The notes: generated by a model not told the origin, from the letters alone. Numbered from the stretch's first letter, positions 9,397 to 21,169 are shown. The stretch: DNA of 64,000 nt from Diphasiastrum complanatum (GCA_029204225.1 CM055107.1:49284546-49348545), one strand, 5' to 3'. Translations and numbers: made by a program.

Positions 9397-11539
9397 CCGG
9401 TTCATTCTTTCCCATTTCTAAATCTGTCACTATGAGCCTTATGGTGACCGTAAAGATTGTAAAAAGGGACAAAAGAATGTTTGTTTGAGTGAAGTTGAAA
9501 TTTTTTATGAATTCCCAAGAACTTCATATACTTGTATTATTTTTTTAGACACTTTGATCAGGAAGTGGAGGGCCTTCGTAGCGGAAGAACCTGTGGTATG
9601 GGACGCACGCTACTCCAAAATGAAGATATGGACCTAACTGGATCAGATGACCATAGTAAGGCCGTAAACCTTAGTGATGCCAAAAACTATCGGTCATAAA
9701 ACGGGTGTTTTGTCGGAAATTTGAGATATTGGTCATGACCCCTTTTTGGATATCTCAATTACAAAACCGGAAACTCGACAAGCTATTTCTTTATAAAAGA
9801 TATATTGGTGAATTTCTTAACACATTTATTAACCCATACTGATTACCCGTTGACCATGGACGATGTCACATAAACGGTTAATGAAACCGTTTTCTAAACC
9901 TATTTTCTCTACTTAAATATTCAAGAAATCCTTTTCTGATTTACGAGTCAATTCTCAAGCTTGGTAATAAGGAAGATCTTTTGTTAAAGTCATTGTGTTG
10001 GGACATCATTGGTATTTACTTACAATGATGCAACACTTCTTTTGGCTTTCAAGATTTTCTGGGATCTCTTCTTAGACTCTTCTCCTAGGCAAATCTTGAT
10101 TGATCTGCACCCCTTAGAAACTCGTGTGGTTTCCTGTTAAAAAGGGAGAGAAGTAGGAAGAGAAGAGAATCATCAAGGAGAAGCATCTATTAGAGAATCT
10201 AAGAGGAATCTGTTATAGATGACGGACCTATTTTACAAATCAGAAATGATAGGATATTCAGATATTATAGAAATCCTTTAAGGATTATAGTATTTCTGGT
10301 TTAAAGATTTAAGAAGGGAAAATTTTTTGAAAGTACGATAGAAAAGTGGCTGATAACAAGTGCGATTGATTTGTGTCAGAACTTGGTAATTCTACTGCAA
10401 GATGGGGGTTGTTGAAACCTATTCCTTGCTGAAAATAGTCAACTTGATCTTAGTATGGACTGAGATCTGTGGGTTGATGCAAGGAAGGAAATTCATGCTA
10501 ACAATATATTCTTTTGAATGAATCTCCAGTTGAGATTTTGGATGTGAAATAGCACTCTTTGAGAAATATTCTCTCTTAGAGGATAACCAAGTTACAGGAT
10601 TCTCGGTTATGAAAGCGTTGTGTACAGAGCTAGAGTTATCTGTAGAGATATGCTATGTGGTGAATCTTTGTAGGATCATTAAAACCTTTGGTACAAAGTT
10701 ATAATCCTGTGGATCTACAAAGTATTCCGTGAACTAAGTTTATTTGCATGCATAAACTAGTTGTTGGTACATAGGCATATCGATGAGAATTGTGTTTAAG
10801 ACAATTTCTCGCTGGGTTATAGTAGTTTCTCATTGAGAATTGCTTATTGACCTAGAATTGATTTAGAATCAGGTTAAATGTGGTGTTTTGGTACCACACC
10901 GAGACATTTAAATATTTTCTAAATCCGATACAACTAATCGAGTCAGAAGCGTTACTTCTGAGCTAGTTGTGGAAAATCAACACTAGAAATCTTATTTATG
11001 ATATTATTATTGAAATGTATTGCTTATAAGTCACAACATTTATGAATCATTTTGGATTCATTTACAGATGGGTATGCATACAATACTTGAAAACTTTTGG
11101 ACTTATCTCTTCCTGTTCGGAAAGGATGTAATGCTATCCCAAAAGACTCAGGAGAGTTGGATAGTTATTTGCCAAAAGTTAGAACTTCTCGTAATGAGGC
11201 TTTGGTAAATCTTAAGTTATTCTAGATTAGAACTTAAGAGGAAAACCTAGACGTATTCTAGATTAAGACCCTAACTTCGGAATGACACTTTTTGCCATGT
11301 CTAAAGTAAGGGCATTTTTTGGATTACAATCCTTATATTGGCACTGTGTGTGAGTTGTGAAAGTCTGGAACTTTTCACATGGAAAGGACTTTCAGGAACA
11401 ACTCATGTGTCTTTCAAGAATTGTAATGTACTCTCATGATGTACTCTTATGATATGGTATGGTTTTGGGGTTTTGGAGAGTTGGGATTGTTGAATCTTAA
11501 CTCAGATTCTAGGATATACCTAATCCATAAGAAAGGATT

Positions 11540-11900
11540 GTGATTGGTAGATTACCCCGGATGAATAAACAAGATAGTGGAATTTTGGTAATGACTAGCC
11601 ATCTTACCAAATCGACTATGTTTATTTGGGTAAAGACCACGTAATTATTTGAATATCTGTTTTGGCTTTACGGATTACCAAAGTGGCATTATGAACGTTC
11701 GTGATTCGAAGTTTGCTGGTCACTTTTGGTCGGCCGTATTTGCTAGACTAGAGATGAGTCTGAACTTAAAGTTCTTCTAATCATTGGTAGTTACCTTCTT
11801 TTATTGAGTGTAGGAAAAGAATTCGATGAATTATGATTGACAAATCATAGTTCAGATTCTAGTTATACTTGATCGGTCAAAAGAAGGATTACCTACAAGA
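11540..11900 (+). pseudogene. Gypsy integrase core remnant, left arm
   Basis: The translated frame reads GRLPRMNKQDSGILVMT, then LTKSTTFIWVKTT, then LYGLPKWHYEHS. It matches the order of Gypsy integrase motifs (GLP....DSI.V.VDRLTKsAHF.P.kTt, then LHGvP). In this arm in-frame stops interrupt it (for example after VKTT). The catalytic aspartates are lost in the decay (DRLTK has become GHLTK). The mirror copy at 33187-33565 is slightly better preserved. It ends abruptly where the Copia remnant begins. Confidence 0.6.
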
Positions 11901-11930
11901 TCAGAAAATCAGAAGTTCAGAAGATCAATT

Positions 11931-12665
11931 AGACCAGTTTGATTGTGATGTATGTTGATGATTTGAATTTGAAAGCATATAATCAAAGATTTGCTAAATG
12001 TAGTGAAAACAGATCTATGTAATTAGTTTGATATCACAGACTTGACCTTATTTACTACTGCTTGCAAGTTGAAATATGGCTAAAGGAGCAAGGTATTGGA
12101 CTTACGAAGACTACGCGTGTCAGTAGATTGCTCAATCTGTTCCATATGGAGGCATGCAAGCAAATGAATACACCTATCAAGGTTCATGTTAAATTGCCTA
12201 TGTTGGATTTTTACATCCCTTGTGGATATCACTTTGTACATCAATTAGTAGTACACATTAGCTTTTTTTTTGGTTGGTGTGTCAACTCACGATGTCTTCT
12301 TCTCTAGATTATTGAAAGACAACAAAGTAAAATTTGAGGTATGTCAAGAATACATCTCAACGGTTCATTGTATGTTAGTGAAAATAAGTAGCGCAAGTTG
12401 AACCACTATTATTGACTAGGGAAGCAACATGACTATCAAAGGTATATGTTCCATGTAGGAAATGAGAATCTCATATTTTATGATAGTAAGCATAACATAG
12501 TGGTGTGGCCCCTTTTAGAAGTTGAGAACAAGGTCCTCATCCACACAACTCGGTGAAGCAATATGGTTGAGAAAAATCTTAGGAGAGAATAAGATTTAGC
12601 AAGAAAAAGATTAAGAAAGAGACCACAATCTATAATAAGGTTCCAACTAGGACTCGATCTAAGTT
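11931..12665 (+). pseudogene. Copia reverse transcriptase/RNase H remnant
   Basis: The frame at 11945 reads VMYVDDLNL, the Copia polymerase YVDD motif. It is followed after frame changes by YYCLQVEIW, GIGLTKT..VSRLLNLFHMEACKQMNTP, the usual connection region of Copia pol (LGiei......i.l.Q..Y...LL..F.M..c....TP). Several stops and frameshifts lie in the remaining 350 bp. The segment from about 12097 is repeated in inverse orientation at 17980-18575. It adjoins the end of the left inverted-repeat arm without a gap. Confidence 0.65.
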
Positions 12666-13608
12666 TGTGCCACTTTTCCTAGTAATTCCCTAGTTCATTT
12701 CAATCCAGGGAAATTTATAGGAAAACTTTTAGGAAAAAATCCCTATATAAATTTCTCTCTCTCTCTCTCTCATTGTTTCCTACAAGGGGCTTCATGATGT
12801 TTGATTCATTTTTTTGTGTATAAACTATTGCCAATACGGAACTCTTGTGCACATAAAAATTGACGATTACGAACATCAACATTAACGATTGTAGGGCAGC
12901 CACATGTGCTTTCCAAAGCTGAAGGAAGTCATTTAGAAATGGATCCCTTACGCACCATGCAGCCATGCTGTATTTGAGGAAGGATCATTAGTCCACAACC
13001 AAGCGAATGTGAAATGCGGAAAACATTATTAGTGCTGGACTGCTACAGCTAAAGCCAACAGAAATAAAATTTCAGTTATTCATTCGTAACAATCTAATTC
13101 AGTTCAGCTATCTATAGCAAAATTTATTAAAGATTTGCATCCACCTTTTGGAGCTGCCAGAAAAAAACCGATCGTCATTAAGACTTCGAGAGTCCGAGCC
13201 GTGGTTAAAACTCTCTTGGCAGCTAGTAACAAGGCCGGCAGGCATGACCATCCATTGCACCAAATACATAGAGCACGCTCCAGTTACTTCAAGCTATGTT
13301 GTAAAATTCCGTTAGACAGGTGATAATCTCAAAAAATCTGGAAGAGTAAGCCATTCTGGCACTTGCGAGATACATTGATATGTAGATGCCTCTCATGAGA
13401 ATGGAAAACAAAACCGGAGGCTGCCGTTTCTACCAAATAGATAGTATATGCATATAAGGTTTGACATGTCATTTAGTGTGCGTAGATACATAGTGTCGAT
13501 CCAGTCAATGATACAGGAATCAGGATGCACGAAGGGACAATATTCTTATTCAACACTCGCTTGAGATGTATGTTGTGAAACAGTCGAGGAGGCATCAGAT
13601 CTAAGAAT

Positions 13609-13784
13609 AATATAGACATCGGTGGGTTTGCAGGAAGATGTTAAGGTCGACTGACAGGAGCAGGCTCCTCGGCTGGATTCTTATTAGCACTTGGTAAATA
13701 TAGACATCGGTGGGTTTGCAGGAAGATGTTAAGGTCGACTGACAGGAGCAGGCTCCTCGGCTGGATTCTTATTAGCACTTGGTA
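13609..13784. repeat. 88-bp perfect tandem duplication
   Basis: aatatagacatcggtggg starts at 13609 and again at 13697. The two 88-bp units look identical base for base by eye, which implies a very recent event in otherwise old sequence. The reverse strand is Pro/Ala-rich (NPAEEPAPVS) but not clearly coding. Confidence 0.8.
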
Positions 13785-13983
13785 ACTCATAATCCGAAAG
13801 CTAAGGTACAGGTTTTCTCTGACGGTCGCACAGGCTCTGGTCTTCTACATATCCGCACCAAATCTCATTCGCTTTACCGTCGTCATAAATAATTGAGTTC
13901 ATGTTCTATTTCAACACCAAGTTTGTTCGTCTTAGTTAGCTTTTGAGAATACAAGAAAATAAGAAAAGCTCAAACGATCTAGA

Positions 13984-14080
13984 CTAGATATGTGAAGATA
14001 CAGTGGACAGAGTGCCGAAAGAAGCAGATACAGTGGACCAGATATGTGAAGATATAGTGGATAGAGTGCCGAAAGAAGCA
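13984..14080. repeat. Short tandem duplication, about 54 bp
   Basis: agatatgtgaagatacagtgga...gtgccgaaagaagca is followed by a second copy from about 14037, with minor differences. Read on the minus strand it repeats ASFGTLST(I/V)SSHI. Confidence 0.6.
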
Positions 14081-14280
14081 AGAGTGTTACCTCCACGTGA
14101 AATATAGCTAGCTGCAGTTTGATGTTGGTGGATTGCGTGCCAAGCTTCTACGCCGCCGCAGAACTTCTCTCTGAAAAAAAAACACACCTAGGCAACACAA
14201 ATTTCCAACTTAAACTATTGAAAAGCTCGCAAGCAAACCAGAACCGAGGTGAGCCCAACTATAGCTGCTGATCGTGCAGC

Positions 14281-14301
14281 AGTTGAAAGTTTCAACTGCA
14301 T
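14281..14301. repeat. Perfect 21-bp palindrome
   Basis: Ten-base arms GCAGTTGAAA and TTTCAACTGC flank one G. The surrounding bases (tgca/atgca) extend the symmetry imperfectly. Confidence 0.7.
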
Positions 14302-15749
14302 GCAAAGGTAAGTCCATGAATTTCCCAAATGATTTAGTCCAATCTATCTAGAATTGTATATATATATGTATGTATGCGTAGAAAGTCGCACGTCACCGCA
14401 GGGTGTATAGCCATTCATACCTTCTTTCTTCAGAGACTCCAAACCATGTGGCAAAGTATTCACTGTATATAATCCAAGACGTTGATGGGAGAGATGAAGT
14501 TTTTACACCCGAAAAAAAGAACTCATTAAAGTTCACATTGGCTGCATCAGAGGATAGAATGGATCCCGGAACAAGTACTCAGAATGATCTGGACAGAGGT
14601 TAGAGAAGGGCACGCACATAAACCCTCCACTAAATTTCCCCAGTATGCAGCAGCCGACCAAAACAAAAATCTTTCTGTGACAAATTCTACAAACAAACCA
14701 ATGAACCTTATCCTCAATCTATCAAGCACAGCAGCCAGAAATCGTACAAACACGTAGACCCAAAAATGTATTGATTTTTTTGCTCGATGAAGCGGTTCGG
14801 ACATAACCACAACATATTTACTCTATAAAAACATAGGCAAGTAAGAAGCAAAAATGTTCGAAGAACTTTACAAGTTAAAGGTGAACTGATCAAATACCAT
14901 AACAATTCGGATTGTTGAATTGCTCCAAAAAGGCACCGTAGGTGTCGCCAAACACAAATTAGAGGAGCCATGCAGTTGTGTATAACGTGAACATATGCCT
15001 TGCGCCGTTTTTGAATTTGACAACCAAATCATTGATGAATTGGATGCATGGACCTGGTGAAGAACACCGCAGTAGCCCGCAACAGATGATAATTTACCCT
15101 CTCCTACAGTTTTCCTCACCAGAAGAAGAGAAAAGCATTTTATAAGCAAACAATCACTAACATGGACCTGCCTATCATAAATAAGCACCACCAGCCTAAG
15201 AAGAACTTGATCCACAAGGTGAAGTATTAAAGAAAGCAATGCACTTTCAATAGTCACATTAGTTTTATCATCAGTCACCAGCGAAATGTCTAGCACCTTT
15301 CATCAAACTAGCCTACATAACGAGATCAAAAGCAATGTTTAGGGTCAAGCATGTCCAAGAAAAAATGTAGCTTTGAATCGCAATGGTTGAGAAGTGAAAC
15401 ATGCATATACAACATATTTCATGCAATGCTTTTGTTTAAGAACTGCTTCAACAAAAAAAAAAGGCATATGACGGCCAGAGCTTTTATTACAAAAAATATG
15501 CACGATTAGATTGAACATCTCTACATAAAAGCCCTTTGTTAAGATCAAATCTTTGTCGCACATTAACTTTGACCAATGTCAAATCCATCTTACAAAAACA
15601 CGTCTTTCACGAAAAATAGTTCGTAGATACAAAGAACGGGACATCGTCAATTGTAACTGTCCAGGTATGTGTTTCTGCAACATGACTTTTTTTTTCTTTT
15701 AGAAGATAATTCACAATATTTTTTCTTATGTTAGCTGAGCTACGATCGC

Positions 15750-16815
15750 TCATATGACTATTACAAACTTGATTAATGAATAGTAGTTGCCATGATTCTT
15801 ATAAAGCTCGTTTACTGTCCTGACATTAAAAAACTTCATCAAAATGGTCTCTTGATCTTGCTCGCATATTTCTGGCTCACGCACCTACAAAAGAATCACA
15901 TTAAAACTAATTGCCAAAATATAGCATCAATCACGATTTTAGAAAAGAGCAACTTCCTGAACATTTGAATATCTCATACCATTGTCTGATTTTTAGAGCC
16001 ATAATCAAGCTCATGGAGGGCCTGATATCCAAAGACAAAACAACATAAATTCAAATCAACTCGAAACACACATATGAAACGATCTATTTGATAGAAATAC
16101 AAACTCTACAAGGAATTCTAAAAAAACTGCAAACATGACATATGTTAAATAACTTCAACGCTATACTAAATCACGTGTCATGACTTTGATAAATGATAAA
16201 ATCATTATTTAAAGAAGTTGGCATGTAAATTCTAATCTACAAACATGTGAAAGAAAATTTTTTAATGATGCTCTAAGAATAAAAAAAAAACCTTGACTTT
16301 CTTGGAACCGTGCAGGTTTTTGGCAACATCAAAAATTTCTTTCTTCAGATTTTGAATCAGGCTGTGATTCACCTACAAAATACACAAACAAAATACAGAG
16401 TAAAATTTAAACCATGAAAAAATATCTCAACCAAAGCTCACTTACTATTCAAACATTTACACAAGCTCTACGAATAAGTTTGATGCACAATATTCTGAAA
16501 ACTATACATTTAAAATACAATATCAAAATTAGTCAAACAAACTTTTTTTTGGTTACCTTAACTTTTACGTGATCTTTTGGTAATCTCACCAGATCTTTTT
16601 TCTCTCAACATTGCCATCATTTTTGAGTTCGTCTGAAAAGAAACATACTATAAAGGTATATACATAACATGTACAAAAAACAGTTCTTAGATAAAAGATG
16701 ATCATACATACCTTGCAAGCTCGCATACTTCTTTCAATTAATCTTTTATTTTGCATAACAAGTACTTGAATATTGTGTTGTTGAAGATTAGTGATCTCCC
16801 GCCTCTCTATATCGT
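15750..16815 (-). pseudogene. Multi-exon gene remnant, product unknown
   Basis: On the minus strand, GT...AG-flanked open blocks occur at 16815-16712 (reads DDIERREITNLQQHNIQV), 16632-16557 (KRSGEITKRSRKS), 16372-16292 (27 codons, VNHSLIQNLKKEIFDVAKN), 16021-15980 (14 codons, ALHELDYGSKNQTM) and 15884-15750 (44 codons, VREPEICEQDQETILMKFF, then a stop). The last three are all phase 0 and join cleanly, which is unlikely by chance. The second block cannot be joined in frame to the third and carries a stop near its donor, so the gene is probably broken or the block is misplaced. A coiled-coil character is suggested by the leucine, lysine and glutamine spacing. I cannot name the family, and no upstream start was found. 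Confidence 0.4.
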
Positions 16816-16977
16816 CTGTAGCTAGTATAACATTAAACATCACACAAGGGCAACTAGCTACTTCTGATGGTTGAAAACAAACAAGTGATCTCTCCTCTTT
16901 GTATCGTCTGTAGCTAGTATAGCTTAAAACATCACTCAAGGGCAACTAGCTATTTCCAATGGTCGAAAACAAACAAG
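16791..16977. repeat. 94-bp tandem duplication over a splice acceptor
   Basis: gtgatctc(c/t)c...gaaaacaaacaag occurs at 16791-16884 and 16885-16977. The unit contains the ctagctacag acceptor and the start of the first block of the gene remnant, so the acceptor exists twice, the second with several substitutions. Confidence 0.75.
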
Positions 16978-17979
16978 CTAATTTCAACCTCCACTAGAAA
17001 ATTCTCCCAAACTCTGGGATGTTTTCCAAATGCTCTTTGTGGAAGCAAAAATTTGATCAATTTATTACCAGCACTGAATTTGCATGAAAAAGGACATTTA
17101 GTACTCACTTGAAAGTGATTTGAAATATTCTATTTTAGATCGATCGGCTCGGTGAACTTGTTGTTGACAACTTCGATTTTTATATCAAATTATCAATCAC
17201 TTCAAATAATTATTTTTTAACTCGGAATTGGCTATTCAATGTCCTCTCCCATTGAGATGCATTTTTTATATGTGATTTCAATTACAGCTTCATTTCCTAT
17301 GGCTAAGCTAGTTATGATACCAATTGATTTATTTTGTCTCAACAAATACTTAATTTGGTCACAATTTTAGATTTCACTCTTGAATGTCCTCATATGTGTG
17401 GGCAATTTGCATTCGAACCCATGGTCTCCCAAAGGGGATAGGGAGTCTATCCAATTCACAACTTGTTGAAAGACACAATTCTGGATTTTAGAGCAAGACA
17501 ACTTACAAATATAGATATTTACTCTGAAGCTAATACATTTGATTGATCAAATTATTTGGTGCCAGTGTTTTTTATGTGCAGTTTAAAAAATTTATTTTCC
17601 TTAGGCTACTTTCTCAAAGTGACCATAATATCATCCCAAACATCAGCAATCCAAATTGCATCCTTGAGAAATAATGATGGCACTCATTTTCATAATAGGC
17701 CAATGATAAACTACAATCTCTAAAGAGTGGCACACATATAAATAATTCAGAACTTGAGAGTAACCAAAATGAAGAAGTGGAAGTGTTATATTCAAGCCTA
17801 AAAATATATACATATTTTTGGGACAATTTGTTGCAATAACATGGCCTTGGTAACTATGAAAACCTCCAAAACTAGACATTTCTAATACAAAAGTTTGCAG
17901 TCAATGTCTTCTCATAAAGAAGGCAATACAAAAATTCAATGTGCTAAGTTTATAGATGATACACCTAGGTGTCTAGAAA

Positions 17980-18575
17980 TTGAGTCCTATTTTGAACCTG
18001 ATTATAAATTGTGGTCTCTTTCTCTATCTCGTTCTTGCTAAATCTTATTCTCTCCTAAGATTTTTCCCAACGATATTGCTTCACCGAGTTGTGTTGATGA
18101 ACGTCTTGTTCTCAACTTCTAAAATGGGCTACACAACCATGTTATGCTTACTATCAGAAAATATGAGATTCTCATTTCCTTCATGGAACGTATAACCAGT
18201 AGTTAAACTTTGACGGTCATGTTGCTTCCTAGTCAACAAAATTGTTTTTACTTGGGCTACTTATTTTCACTAACATACAATGAACCGTTGAGATTTACTA
18301 TTGACATACCTCAAAATTCACTTTGTTGTCTTTCACTAATCTTGAAAAGAAGACATCATGAGTTGACTCACCAACAAAAAAAACTAATGTGTAGTCTTGT
18401 TATTGTTCTGTAGATCAAATTGCCTACTATTTGATGTACAAAGTGATATCCACAAGGGACGTACAATCAAACACAGGCAATTTATCACGAACCTCGATAG
18501 GTATATTCATTTGCTTGCATGCCTCCATATGGAACATATTGAGCAATTTATTGACATGCATAGTCTATGTAAGTA
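17980..18575 (-). pseudogene. Copia RT/RNase H remnant, inverted partner
   Basis: The reverse complement matches 12097-12665, including MEACKQMN (minus strand near 18520), the VGNENLIFYDSKHN-like block and the CAACACAACTCGGTGAAGC block near 18090. It lacks the YVDD part present in the left copy at 11931-12097. Stops and frameshifts abound. Confidence 0.7.
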
Positions 18576-19265
18576 ATGGATGCTAGCGGTATCTCCTTGG
18601 ATGAAATGTATCTTCATAAGAAAGTAAACAACAATAATACATGCATTAGTTAGATCATGAGTCTTAAATCATCTAAAAAAAAAATCATGTGATTTGAATT
18701 TGCTTTGATCGTACCTCACACAATAACATATCTCGGTCCGACGGATTTTCAGAAATTTTATAATCCGTTGCATTTTGACACGTTGAATTCCGACATCCAA
18801 GCAAAATATTTGAAAATGGACCTTTGGTGATCAGCAAATTTAGGCAACAACGAATTTTCAAAGTTGACGTTGGAATCCAACATGTCGGAATCCAACCTGC
18901 AGAGATGGACATGACATATCATACCTTTAAAAAAAAAAAAGACTTCGCATCGGACATGACTGTCGTATTCCGACGTTTGCGTCGGCAATCTGATGCACGA
19001 TCCACGGTCCTGTGACTGACATGTGCGGCCTACAAACATGAACATCGAATTTTGACCTCTTTTTTGGATGTTGGATTCCGACGTCTATTTTCATTTTGGA
19101 TTCCTGCGATCCTTCTGCTTTGTTCTCACTTTTGTTCTTGCAGCTTGGAGCGATCTTGGAGCGATTTGAGGCGATTTGAGCATGGATGTTGATGCTCCTC
19201 ATCCTATTGATGCTTTGAGGTTAGTGCTTGATGATTTATAAAGTTTTGAAGTTCATGTTTTGTAT
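18576..19265. other. Unexplained stretch with GGAATCCAAC-like repeats
   Basis: Short imperfect repeats of TTGGAATCC / GGATTCCGAC and TCCGACG recur on both strands between about 18735 and 19120. No convincing gene is seen. Confidence 0.3.
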
Positions 19266-19277
19266 TTTTAAAGAGAG

Positions 19278-19325
19278 AGATGTGTGTGTGTGTGTGTGTG
19301 TGCGTGTGATAGAGAGAGAGGGGAG

Positions 19326-19396
<71 letters not shown>

Positions 19397-19433
19397 AGAA
19401 GTGTGTGTGTGAGAGAGACAGAGACAGAGAGAG

Positions 19434-19464
<31 letters not shown>

Positions 19465-19640
19465 TGAGTGTGTGCGTGCGTGCGTGCATTAGTTTAAGAG
19501 AGAGAAAAAAAGAGTCTGTTTTTCATTTCGAATTAGTTTAAGATTTGTGAGAAAGAGAGAGAGAGTGTGTGTATCTTTTGCATTTTGCATTAGTTTAAGA
19601 TTTTTGAGAGAGAGAGAGAGAGTGTGTGTGTGTGTTAAGA
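19278..19640. repeat. Compound (GT)n/(GA)n microsatellite
   Basis: Blocks of GT repeats alternate with GA repeats at least five times. The phrase attagtttaaga recurs near 19489, 19530 and 19591, so a larger unit of microsatellite plus spacer was also duplicated. Frames through it (VCVCVCV/ERERERE) are not genes. Confidence 0.95.
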
Positions 19641-19689
19641 GAGAGATAAAGAATAAGTGTGTTTCATTTAAGATTTAAGAAGTGTATAG

Positions 19690-20969
19690 GGTTACATGTC
19701 CTTCACCTTTGCAATTTCCGCACAAGGGTACATATCCAATCTGTTTCTTCGGTTTAGGGCATTCATTGGAATAATGTCCAGGTGTTCCACAATTAAAATA
19801 GGTAGGTATCTGCTTTGTCCTTTGGACATTGTTCTTCTACTGATTGGGTATATATTTCTACACTGGAATAAATTTTTTCACATGAGGTCTGTATGAAGGA
19901 GAGACTGGTGTAGTAGTAGTTCTCGGATTAGAAGCTTGTACTTCATATATAGTCTCACTAGGATCTACCTCCATTAAATAAACCAGTTCGTTGTTAGAAT
20001 TTCCTTCCTCATAGGAAACTTGCATTTTAGCTTTACATTCCAAATAATGGTGACCTTCCTTATTGCACTTTGTACACCATGCATTTGACTTTCTTACTAT
20101 ATTGGGAGATTTTCTTTTATTCTTCGGTTGAAGAATATGAACTTTCAAATCCACAAATTTTCTTTCAAGTTTGGATACTTCCTTTTTCCATAAGGTCTAC
20201 TATTTCCGATTGCTCTTCTTTGGATTTTTTGTTCATGTCTTATGGCATTTTGAAGTTCTCCTTGGAGATTCATCTTCACTCAAACTATCCGAATCCGAAT
20301 TAGAACTTGATGATGAACTAGTCTCCGATCCTGGTCGTCTGAAGAATATTTATTCATTTTCTTTTTAATAAACTCTTTCCTTGACCTTCGACTTCTCCAT
20401 ATCCGAGAAGTCTCATAATTCTCTGCCGTAGCAATCACATGCTCAAGGCTTTCCATAGGTCCATACCTGCAATATCGATCTATTCTTTTGGCTAATCCCC
20501 TCAAGAACCATTCAATCTTCATGGCTACTGGATATACTCCACTCAGTTGACCAATTAGTTTTTTGACCCTTCGAGTATACTTCCTTAGAGATTCTTTATC
20601 TTTTTGCCTGATTGAATTCAATTGGGCAAGTATTCATGTTGAATAACCAATTTTTCTTAATTGCTTCACGAATTGGGTTTTTAAATCTCCCCAAGTTGTT
20701 AACAGATCAGATTTGATCTGGCTGTACCATGTTCTGGCTTCTTTTCTGAGAAGTCCAGGTAATATTCTTAGTTTGTCAGCATCTAAAATTTCTCTATTGC
20801 TTGTTGCAATAGACTCAATTTGAGACACATAGCTATCTGCACCTTCTAAGGCTTTTCCCTTAAGATAATCATACCGGATTTTAGAAGAAGACAATCCTGG
20901 AGCAACCATATCTTCTTTATCTTTGTCGTCCCGATCAAGGGGTGGATTGGGTGATTTTTCTTTTTCCAA
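19690..20969 (-). pseudogene. Gypsy gag (capsid plus zinc knuckles), broken
   Basis: From the 20969 end the minus strand reads an N-terminal acidic region, then ALEGADSYVSQIESIA and EARTWYSQIKSDLLTTWGD, the capsid motif of plant Gypsy gag (retrotrans_gag). Next come SLRKYTRRVKKLIGQL and SLEHVIATAENYE. After a frame break it reads CTKCNKEGHHYLEC, a complete CCHC knuckle. After a further stop it reads YFNCGTPGHYSNEC (first Cys replaced by Tyr) and CGNCKGEGH, a third partial knuckle. Stops separate the pieces at about 20630, 20280 and 19860. Protease, RT and integrase are not found downstream, where microsatellite begins. The presumed primer site and LTR lie at 22297-23050. Confidence 0.8.
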
Positions 20970-21169
20970 TTCACTTTCTGATGTGGAAGACTCCTTGTAA
21001 TCAAGTCTTCTTCTTCGAGTATCTCAGTTTAATTCTCATTCATGTTCTCTGCGCCTTCGTCGTGCTTCTATTTTCTTTCTTTGTCTTTCCCTCCAATGTT
21101 GGTCTTTGAACATAAAAGTACATAAAGGTTGGATTTTGTAACTTTAACATTTAAAAGATCGAAAATCGA

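Larger units (their letters stand above)
6325..11930 (+). repeat. Long inverted repeat, left arm
   Basis: The arm reads in reverse complement at 33187-41925, minus a 3-kb insertion at 35532-38552. Collinear landmarks: 6340-6360 with 41885-41910; the primer-binding site 7282-7293 with 40952-40963; a conserved minus-strand frame 8478-8717 with 39448-39687; the block 9595-9620 with 35515-35531 plus 38553-38575; 11540-11900 with 33190-33580. By eye the arms differ at roughly one base in fifteen, with small indels. The content is retroelement-derived: a Copia-type LTR and primer site, then decayed Gypsy integrase. The whole arm appears non-coding today. Confidence 0.85.
12666..15749. other. Central segment of the palindrome, mostly unexplained
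   Basis: This is the left part of the unique centre between the two inverted Copia remnants. It contains the tandem duplications and palindrome listed separately. A minus-strand frame of 142 codons runs 14868-15296 (MLDISLVTDDKTNV...). It has no motif I recognise and lies downstream of the gene remnant at 15750-16815, so it may be 3' untranslated or intron sequence. No other gene is supported. Confidence 0.4.

Noticed and set aside
14868-15296. 142-codon minus-strand frame as a protein gene
   Set aside because: No motif, no homologous copy in the window and ordinary composition. It may just be a chance frame.
15750-16815. MADS-box K-domain gene, suggested by the 42-bp exon and coiled-coil character
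   Set aside because: The residues do not match K-domain motifs, and no MADS domain exon was found.
19228-19489. Long frames on both strands through the GT/GA microsatellite
   Set aside because: Repeats of two bases stay open in several frames by composition alone.
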